49,444 nucleotides of DNA from Rhizobium sp. Q54 (lineage in GTDB: Bacteria; Pseudomonadota; Alphaproteobacteria; UBA828): contig CAMDDO010000004.1 of assembly GCA_945892755.1 (NCBI GenBank), positions 67,099 to 116,542 on the forward strand, written 5' to 3'. The notes beneath the pieces were generated by a model, which saw only the letters and a list, made by a program, of their open reading frames with translations, did no database searches and was not told the DNA's origin. Shown one piece after another: positions 16,330-22,917 of this stretch (position 1 is its first letter; each line of letters opens with the position of its first letter). A program made the position numbers and the translations under genes.

Positions 16330-16968
16330 ATGTCCGACACCTATAAGGCGATCGGCTTTGACGCCAACCGCGTCGGCTTCGGCGAACGGCCGGGCATCGC
16401 GGTGGTCGATTTCCAGAAGGGCTTTACGCTGCCGGAATTCGCGCTTGGCGGTCGCCTTTTGGTCGAGCGCGCGGTCGAAAACAGCGCGCGCCTCCTGAAA
16501 GCCGCGCGTGCCGCCAATCTGCCGGTCGCGACCTGCTACACCGCCTATACCTCGCAGCGCGACATGCCGCATTGGAAGATCGCGCCGGTCTTGAAGGACT
16601 TTATCCACGGCCATCCTTCGACCGAGCTCGACGAGCGCATCTATGTGAAGGGCTATGACACCGTTTTCTGCAAGACCGGTCCGTCGATCTTTTTCCAGAC
16701 CGCGATTACCTCGTTCTTCGTCAAGGAGCGCGTCGATACCGTGATCGTGATCGGTTGCAACACATCCGGTTGCGTACGCGCCTCGATCAACGATGCGTTC
16801 TCGTTCGGCTATCGCGTGATCGTGCCGGAACCCTGCGTGGGCGATGTGGAAGAGGGCCCCCACAACGACAATCTGCGCGATGTCGGGCGGCGCTATGCCG
16901 ATGTCGTGGGGCTCGACGAGGTACTCGACTACATCGAGCAAATCCGGCGCCGCAACGCGCCGAGCTGA
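16330..16968 (+). CDS. Isochorismatase-fold cysteine hydrolase (N-carbamoylsarcosine amidase-like), copy 2
   Basis: A 212-residue homologue of the gene at 11646. Catalytic residues can be read as Asp27 (GIAVVDFQKGF), Lys116 (FCKTGPSIFFQT) and Cys148 (VIGCNTSGCVRASIND). ATG 16330 is chosen because AAAAGGAGAGG lies 9-15 bases upstream; the frame is open further upstream but only inside the regulator gene. Expected to hydrolyse the ureido group of an N-carbamoyl compound to amine, CO2 and ammonia. The stop codon is immediately followed, with no spacer, by the stop of the convergent helix-turn-helix gene. Confidence 0.88.
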   Translation: MSDTYKAIGFDANRVGFGERPGIAVVDFQKGFTLPEFALGGRLLVERAVENSARLLKAARAANLPVATCYTAYTSQRDMPHWKIAPVLKDFIHGHPSTELDERIYVKGYDTVFCKTGPSIFFQTAITSFFVKERVDTVIVIGCNTSGCVRASINDAFSFGYRVIVPEPCVGDVEEGPHNDNLRDVGRRYADVVGLDEVLDYIEQIRRRNAPS

Positions 16969-17766
16969 TCAATCGCCTTCGAGCCGCCGCATCACCCGAG
17001 TGAAGAGGCCTTGATTGGCGGCCGCGCGCTCCTTGGCGAGGCGGTCGGCCTCGGTCAACCGCTCCAGGAGCCCCAGCGCGCGTTCAAGCGTCGCCTCGCG
17101 GCGTGAGATCAGGGCGGTGCTCGCCGCCTTGTCCTCGACCATCACTTGAAGCTTGGCGGTCGCTTCCGCCAACATGGTCTCGAGCTTGAGCCGCGTCTCT
17201 CGTTCGATCGCGAAACGCTGGGCCGTTGAATCGAGCAGCACGAGCGCTCGGTCGAGCGTGGCGAGCGCAGCGCGATGGCTCTTATCTTCCGCGGCGAGCC
17301 GGGCCAGCGCCTGCTCAAGCTGTTCGAGCGTGCGCGCAAGCAAGGCGCTCAGCCTCTTGCCCTCGCTTTCGCTCGAGGTGGCGCGGGCCAGCGCGGCGTC
17401 GCGTTCGGCCTGCGCCTGGTTGAGCTCCCTGACGGCCCGATCGAGCGCGGTCTGCTGGCGTTCGGCCAAGGCATCAAGACGGTTCACTCTTTCCTCGCGC
17501 TCGCCAAGCGTGTCTCTCAGCTCGAGGATTTCGTCGACCAACAGGTCGACCGCATCGCTCTCCGACAATTCGGTGCCGGCCTCGGCCGCAAGCCGCTCCC
17601 GGCTTTGCAAGGGCGGCACGATTCGCCAGTGGCCGCGATTGTCACGAAAGCCGCGCAATTGGCCCGAACGAACATACTGGCGCACGCGCACCGTGCTGAT
17701 GCCAAGTCGCTCTGCGGCCTCACGCACGCTCAACGGCGCTTCGGGCACGGACTCACCTGTCGTCAT
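16969..17766 (-). CDS. Helix-turn-helix protein with long coiled coil
   Basis: A 265-residue protein with an N-terminal excisionase/MerR-like DNA-binding domain (about residues 12-50: LSVREAAERLGISTVRVRQY, then RGHWRIVPP) and a long, nearly uninterrupted heptad-rich helix from about residue 55 to 255 with many Leu, Glu, Arg and Ala. The layout resembles KfrA-type or other coiled-coil nucleoid/plasmid DNA-binding proteins, but I cannot assign it to a named family. It is the only minus-strand gene inside the catabolic island and ends head-to-head at the stop of the cysteine hydrolase gene. It is divergent from the dihydropyrimidinase gene across a 209-base gap, so it could regulate that gene; this is inference from position. 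Confidence 0.75.
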   Translation of the reverse strand: MTTGESVPEAPLSVREAAERLGISTVRVRQYVRSGQLRGFRDNRGHWRIVPPLQSRERLAAEAGTELSESDAVDLLVDEILELRDTLGEREERVNRLDALAERQQTALDRAVRELNQAQAERDAALARATSSESEGKRLSALLARTLEQLEQALARLAAEDKSHRAALATLDRALVLLDSTAQRFAIERETRLKLETMLAEATAKLQVMVEDKAASTALISRREATLERALGLLERLTEADRLAKERAAANQGLFTRVMRRLEGD

Positions 17767-17975
17767 GGTTTCCTAGGATCTCGAAAAACGTGGGCCGCGC
17801 AAATTGGCCCAATGCGATTCCGGACGCAAGGGTAGTGCGCCGGCGGGCCTGGTGCCAAGTCCCCCATGGGTCGGGCGGTGCGACGCCGCCGCAAGCTCGC
17901 CGTTGGCGTGCTAGCGATCGCTGGGATTCGCCTCACGACCTGATAGGCTTGCCGTGAAACAAAGGGGGCTTTGCC

Positions 17976-19346
17976 ATGGACCTGATCCTGCGCAACGGTA
18001 CGGTGGTTACAGCGGCAGAAACCTACAAGGCCGATCTCGGCATCGAGGGCGGCACAATCAAACAGATCGGCACGGGGCTCGGCCCCGCCAAACGCGAGCT
18101 CGACGTCGCCGGAAAATATCTGTTCCCCGGCGGTGTCGACGTGCACACCCATGTCGAGTTCACTTTGCTCGGTGAAACCACGGTCGATGACTTTCACTCC
18201 TCGACCATCATGGCGGCGTGCGGCGGCATCACCACCATCGTCGATTATGTCCTACCCAATCCCGGCCAGTTGCTGATCGACGCGGTCGAGATGTGGAACG
18301 GCCGCGCCAAGGGCAAGACCGTGATCGATTACGGTCTGCATCCGACGCTGTTCAAGCCGACCGAGCGCACGCGGGGCGAAATGGCCGAGCTCGCGAGCGA
18401 TGGCTATACCAGCTTCAAGATCTTCATGACCGGGCTCGCCGAGTTCGATCATTACGCGCCCGACTATTTGAAGGCGATGGCGCAGGCCGGCAAGAGCGGC
18501 GCGATGATCAACATCCATTGCGAGGATCAGTGCTGCATCACCTTCTTGACCGAGCAGCTCGAGCGCGAAGGCAAAAATAATGTGCGCCACTTCGCCGAGT
18601 CGCGACCGCGCATCGCCGAGGGCATCGCGGCCAAGCGCGCGGTTGATATGGCGCTCTTGGCGGACGCGCCGGTCTATCTCGTGCATTTGTCGTGCGAAGA
18701 AGGGCTCGACGCGCTAAACGATGCCCGCGCGCGCGGCCAGGCGGCCTATGGCGAAACCCGGCCGATCTACCTTCACCTCTCGAAGGATCGCTTCAAGGAC
18801 GAGAAAGATCCAGAGCGTTATGTCGGCTGGCCGCCGCTGCGCGATGCCGATCAAATGGAAGTGCTCTGGCAGGCGCTTGATTCTGGCGTGCTGCAAACTC
18901 TCGCGACCGACCACACCAGCTTCTCGATGGCGCAAAAGAAGAAGCACAAAAAGGTCGAGGATTTGGTGCCCGGCATGTCGGCGCTGGAGACCATGCTGCC
19001 CATGCTCTATTCGGAGGGCGTGCTCAAGAACCGGCTGAAACTCAGCCGTTTCGTCGACGTCACCGCGACCGCGCCAGCCAAGCTCTTTGGCCTCTACCCG
19101 CAAAAGGGCACGATCGCAATCGGCTCGGACGCCGACATTCTCGTGTTTGACCCGAAGAAGCCCGTCACCATTCGCCAGAAGGACCTCCATTCGCGCCAGG
19201 ACTGGGAATTGTTCGAGGGCTTCAAGGTCACGGGTTGGCCATCCATGACGATTTCACGCGGCGAAATCATCGTCGAGAACGGCAAGTTCCTGGGTGAAGC
19301 CGGGCGCGGCAAACTGATCAAGCGCAAGACCTTCACCTCGCCTTGA
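17976..19346 (+). CDS. Dihydropyrimidinase / D-hydantoinase
   Basis: Cytoplasmic zinc amidohydrolase of 456 residues. All metal ligands expected for the family can be read: His57 and His59 (VDVHTHVEF), the carbamylated Lys148 (SFKIFM), His181 (NIHCEDQ), His237 (LVHLSCEEG) and Asp312 (ATDHTSF). It opens dihydrouracil, dihydrothymine or 5-substituted hydantoin rings to the N-carbamoyl amino acid, the substrate type of the two cysteine hydrolases in the same island. The start is preceded by caaagggggctttgcc. Adjacent to the SMP-30-like gene 36 bases downstream. Substrate within the hydantoinase/allantoinase class is inferred; the HxH-K-H-H-D set and length favour dihydropyrimidinase over allantoinase. 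Confidence 0.92.
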   Translation: MDLILRNGTVVTAAETYKADLGIEGGTIKQIGTGLGPAKRELDVAGKYLFPGGVDVHTHVEFTLLGETTVDDFHSSTIMAACGGITTIVDYVLPNPGQLLIDAVEMWNGRAKGKTVIDYGLHPTLFKPTERTRGEMAELASDGYTSFKIFMTGLAEFDHYAPDYLKAMAQAGKSGAMINIHCEDQCCITFLTEQLEREGKNNVRHFAESRPRIAEGIAAKRAVDMALLADAPVYLVHLSCEEGLDALNDARARGQAAYGETRPIYLHLSKDRFKDEKDPERYVGWPPLRDADQMEVLWQALDSGVLQTLATDHTSFSMAQKKKHKKVEDLVPGMSALETMLPMLYSEGVLKNRLKLSRFVDVTATAPAKLFGLYPQKGTIAIGSDADILVFDPKKPVTIRQKDLHSRQDWELFEGFKVTGWPSMTISRGEIIVENGKFLGEAGRGKLIKRKTFTSP

Positions 19347-19382
19347 GCCGCCGGCACGGACAATCATGAGGGAGACAACGCC

Positions 19383-20297
19383 ATGGCGCTGATCGGCGAA
19401 TGCTTCGAATATATCGACAAGCGGTTCTTCAGCCTGACCGTGCCGAGCGGCTTTCTCGACAAACATCATGAGGGTTGCCGCTGGGCCGAAGGGCCGGTCT
19501 GGTTCGCCGATGGCGGCTATCTCGTCTGGAGCGACATTCCGAACAACCGCATGCTGCGCTGGACGCCCGAAGGCGTTGGCGTTTTTCGCGCCAATGCCAA
19601 TTACGCGAACGGCAATACGCGCGACCGCGAAGGCCGGCTGGTCACTTGCGAGCATGGCGGCAGGCGCGTCACCCGCACCGAGCCCGATGGCTCGATCACC
19701 GTGCTCGCCGACAAATACAGGGGCAAGAAGCTCAACTCACCGAACGACGTGGTGGTGAAGTCCGACGGCTCGGTTTGGTTCACCGATCCCGATTACGGCA
19801 TCATGAGCGACTATGAGGGCTTCAAGGCACCGCGCGAGCAGGCGGGTTGTTATGTCTATCGCGTCGATCCGAAGAGCGGCGCGGTCAGCGTGGTGGCCGA
19901 CGATTTCGTCAAGCCCAATGGGCTCGCCTTCTCGCCCGACGAAAAAACGCTCTACATCGCGGATTCGGGCGTCACGCACGATCCGGCCTGGCCGCATCAC
20001 ATTCGCGCGTTCGACGTGGTGAACGGCAAGCAACTCAAGAAATCGCGCGTCTTCGCGGTGATCGAGAACGCCTTTCCCGATGGCTTCCGCGTCGATAGCG
20101 AGGGTCATGTCTGGACCAGCTCGGGCCCCGCGGTCGCCTGCTACCACCCCGATGGCACGCTGCTCGGCCGCGTCAAGATTCCTGAATTCGTCTCGAACCT
20201 CACCTTCGGCGGCGAGCGCCGCAACCGACTCTTCATCACCGCGACCACCTCGCTTTACTCCGTCTATGTCGGCGCGCGCGGTGCGCAAATGCCGTAA
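19383..20297 (+). CDS. SMP-30/gluconolactonase/LRE family protein
   Basis: Six-bladed beta-propeller hydrolase of 304 residues, no signal peptide. Motifs: EGPVWFADGGYLVWSDIPNN, NSPNDVVVKSDGSVWFTDPD with YGI, KPNGLAFSPDEKTLYIADSG, and FPDGFRVDSEGHVWTSSGP. The Glu of EGP and the Asn/Asp of SPND and YIADSG are the usual metal-binding positions. Family members hydrolyse sugar lactones or related esters. The start ATG at 19383 follows atgagggagacaacgcc. As the last gene of the catabolic island it may clear a lactone derived from the transported compound; the actual substrate is unknown. Confidence 0.88.
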   Translation: MALIGECFEYIDKRFFSLTVPSGFLDKHHEGCRWAEGPVWFADGGYLVWSDIPNNRMLRWTPEGVGVFRANANYANGNTRDREGRLVTCEHGGRRVTRTEPDGSITVLADKYRGKKLNSPNDVVVKSDGSVWFTDPDYGIMSDYEGFKAPREQAGCYVYRVDPKSGAVSVVADDFVKPNGLAFSPDEKTLYIADSGVTHDPAWPHHIRAFDVVNGKQLKKSRVFAVIENAFPDGFRVDSEGHVWTSSGPAVACYHPDGTLLGRVKIPEFVSNLTFGGERRNRLFITATTSLYSVYVGARGAQMP

Positions 20298-20334
20298 CGG
20301 CCGTGGGCCAAAGCCGAGGCGTGCCCGTTCCTGT

Positions 20335-20373
20335 CCCGATCTTAACCAATATGCGCTGAAAGCGCACATCGGG
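20335..20373. other. Nested inverted repeat after the SMP-30-like gene
   Basis: CCCGAT pairs with ATCGGG and, inside it, TGCGCT(GAA)AGCGCA forms a tight hairpin. No T-tract follows, so it may be a Rho-dependent end, a protected 3' end or a leader element for the repetitive-protein region. Confidence 0.35.
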
Positions 20374-20495
20374 ATGTATATGATTAACCACGGGACCCAA
20401 TTGTGTCGCACTCTTTGGCTCGGCAGAATGGCCGAGACTTTAGCAGGGCCGACGCGACTGTCGCGGCGCCCGTTGGGCTTTGAATTGAACGGCGG

Positions 20496-22814
20496 ATGTG
20501 GCCCGGGCCACGACGCTCAATAAGAGGGAACGGCAACGCGGCGGCGGACGACAGCGCGGCGGCGGATGGCGCGGCGGCGGCGGACGAAAGCGCGGCGGCC
20601 AATAACGGCAACGCGGCGGCGGACGACAGCGCGGCGGCGGATACCGCGGCGGCGGCGGACGACAGCGCGGCGACCGGCCTGGGCGACGCCAATGCCGGCA
20701 ATTCGGATGCGAATGGCTCGAACTCGGCGTCGACCAATATCGGCGACGCGACCTCGAACGAGCTCGACGCCGATGGCGATGCCTCGGCGGCGGCGCAGAA
20801 CGGCGATGCGATCGGCGGTGCCCATGCGAGCGGCGATTCGGCGGCGGCGGCCAATGGCAGCACGGCGCTGCGCTCGAGCGGCGACAGCGCGCTGTCCCAG
20901 ACCGGCGACGCGATCGGCGGCGACAACGATGACAGCGCGATTGCCGGCAGCGGCATCGCGGTCCGCGTTGGCAGCAACAATGACGGCACGGCCCTTTCGG
21001 GCAATGACGCCGTTGGCATGGACGGCTCGGACGACAACACGATCGCCCAGGGCGGCAGCAGCGCGATCGGCGATGACGCGGAAGGCTCGGCGATCGGCGC
21101 CGGCGCGGTCGGCATGGACGATTCGGACGACAACGCGATCGCGACGGGCGCGAGCACGGCGGTCCGCTTCGGCCAGAAGAGCGATGGCAATGCGGTCGGC
21201 GAGGGCAATGTCGCGAACGACGGCGATGACAGCGCGGTCGCGGGCGACGGCACGGCAATCCGCTTCGGCCAGAACTCGAACGGCAACAACCTCACCTCGG
21301 GCGCCGGCGCGGTCGGCATCGACGAGGTCGATGAGGGCAGTGCGGTCGCGGTCGGCGGCGGCGACGCGGCCGGGGCCGAGGACAATGACGACAGCGCGGT
21401 GGCGCAGAATGGCGGCACGGCGGTCCGTGGCGGCTCGGAGAGCGCGGTCAACAATGGCAGCGGCTCGGCCCAGCGCATGTCCGGCGGCAATGACGGCGCG
21501 GCCCAGACCGTGACCGGCAACGCCCAGGGCGTCGAAGGCGATGACGGCGTGGCGGCGACCCAGGGCGGCGGCGATGCCTATGGCATCGATGCCGACGACG
21601 ACAATGCGATCGCGGCCGGCGACGGCTCGAACGCCTCCAACATCGGCAACGATAATGACGGCACTGGCGTATCCCAGGGTTCGGGCGATGCCGCCGGCAA
21701 TGACTCGGGCGATGGCGTCGGCCAGAATGGCGGCGCGGGTGCGGAAGACGACAGCGCGGCGGCGGTGAACGGCGATGCCGGCAATGCCAGCGCGAAAGAT
21801 GACAGCGCGGCCGCCGGTATCGGCAACGCGGTCAATCTCGATCTCGACGACGGCTCGATCGGCCTGGCGGCCGGCGATGATTTGCTGAACGGCGGCGACG
21901 GCGCGATCATCCAGCTCTCGATGGTCTCGCTCAACAACGAAGTCAGCTACAGCCCGATCAAGATCAACACCGACCCGAGTATCGATAGCGGCGATAACGA
22001 CAATAGCGGCGGCGAGGGCGGTGACGGCGGGGACGTCGAGACCAAGTCGAAGGACAACTCGTTCAATAATGATGGCGATGAGTCCGGCGATATCGAGCAG
22101 GACGGCAACAAGGCGAAGTCCGGCTCGACCAATAGCGACACCGACGGCGGCGAAGGCGGCAGCGCCAATGGCAATGACGGCGTCGATGGCAATGGCAATG
22201 GCGACTCCGAGGGCGGCACGGCCAACGGCAATGACGGCGTCGATGGCAATAGCGGCGGCGACAGCACGGCGAACGGCAGTGGCAATTCGACCGGCGGTAA
22301 CGGCGGCGCGGGCGGCGGTGGCAATGGCGGAAACGGCGGCGCGGCCGCGTCGGACAACGACGCGACCAGCAATGCCGGCGGCGCGGGCAATGGCTCGGGC
22401 AGCGGCTCTGCCAATGGCGGCGCGGGCAGCTCCGATGGAACCGGCTCGGGCTCGGCCAATGGCGGGGCGGCGGATTCGGATGACGACAGCGGCGCGGCGA
22501 CGCAGACCTCGACCAATTCCGGCTCGACCGGCGCTGGCGGGGCGGGCGGCTCGGCCGACAACTCCAACAGCAACACCGGCTCGGCTGGGGCTGGCGGCAC
22601 GGCCAATGGCGGAACTTCGACCGAGACCAACACGATCAACAACACCAATGGCATCGCGACGGGTGCGATCGGTGCGCTGACGATGACCACGACGGGCGGC
22701 ATCAACACGATGCAGGTGTCGACCGGCATGCTCTCGAACCAGCAGGTCGCGGTGTCGATCAACGCCAACGCGTCCCAGGCCGGCTTCAACAACCTGCCGA
22801 CCGTGGGCCCGTGA
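20496..22814 (+). CDS. Repetitive Gly/Asn/Asp/Ala/Ser-rich protein, copy 1, N-terminally truncated
   Basis: A 772-residue low-complexity protein made of short degenerate units such as DDSAAA, NAVAxG, GGSSAIG and NGNDGVDG, with no Cys that I can see and few aromatics. It is a paralogue of the next gene. The similarity starts at residue 13 here and at residue 114 there, so this copy lacks the signal peptide and about 100 residues. The first 12 residues (MWPGPRRSIRGN) look like chance translation, and no convincing ribosome site precedes the ATG. Two perfect-length 25-residue units (75 bases each) start at 20532 and 20607. The C-terminus has an aliphatic/Asn patch (GGINTMQVSTGML, VAVSINANASQAGF). 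Either a 5'-truncated pseudogene-like duplicate, a recombination donor, or an assembly collapse in repeats. Function unknown; probably a secreted beta-rich structural protein when intact. Confidence 0.6.
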   Translation: MWPGPRRSIRGNGNAAADDSAAADGAAAADESAAANNGNAAADDSAAADTAAAADDSAATGLGDANAGNSDANGSNSASTNIGDATSNELDADGDASAAAQNGDAIGGAHASGDSAAAANGSTALRSSGDSALSQTGDAIGGDNDDSAIAGSGIAVRVGSNNDGTALSGNDAVGMDGSDDNTIAQGGSSAIGDDAEGSAIGAGAVGMDDSDDNAIATGASTAVRFGQKSDGNAVGEGNVANDGDDSAVAGDGTAIRFGQNSNGNNLTSGAGAVGIDEVDEGSAVAVGGGDAAGAEDNDDSAVAQNGGTAVRGGSESAVNNGSGSAQRMSGGNDGAAQTVTGNAQGVEGDDGVAATQGGGDAYGIDADDDNAIAAGDGSNASNIGNDNDGTGVSQGSGDAAGNDSGDGVGQNGGAGAEDDSAAAVNGDAGNASAKDDSAAAGIGNAVNLDLDDGSIGLAAGDDLLNGGDGAIIQLSMVSLNNEVSYSPIKINTDPSIDSGDNDNSGGEGGDGGDVETKSKDNSFNNDGDESGDIEQDGNKAKSGSTNSDTDGGEGGSANGNDGVDGNGNGDSEGGTANGNDGVDGNSGGDSTANGSGNSTGGNGGAGGGGNGGNGGAAASDNDATSNAGGAGNGSGSGSANGGAGSSDGTGSGSANGGAADSDDDSGAATQTSTNSGSTGAGGAGGSADNSNSNTGSAGAGGTANGGTSTETNTINNTNGIATGAIGALTMTTTGGINTMQVSTGMLSNQQVAVSINANASQAGFNNLPTVGP
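20532..20681 (+). repeat. Two 75-base tandem coding repeats in copy 1
   Basis: Units at 20532-20606 and 20607-20681 each encode a 25-residue segment starting GNAAADDSAAAD. The same pair occurs in copy 2 at 23257-23406. Confidence 0.8.
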
Positions 22815-22842
22815 GGCGCACATAACATAGGCCAAGGTCAAG

Positions 22843-22873
22843 GGACCGGCGGGCGCTTCTTGCCCGCCGGTCC
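22843..22873 (+). terminator. Perfect 12-bp hairpin between the two repetitive genes
   Basis: GGACCGGCGGGC, loop of seven (GCTTCTT), GCCCGCCGGTCC. No T-run follows. It lies 29 bases after copy 1 and 45 bases before copy 2, so it could end, attenuate or stabilise the transcript. Confidence 0.55.
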
Positions 22874-22917
22874 GGCGACCCAAAAGACGCCAACACCTTG
22901 AATACGGGAGCGAGACA

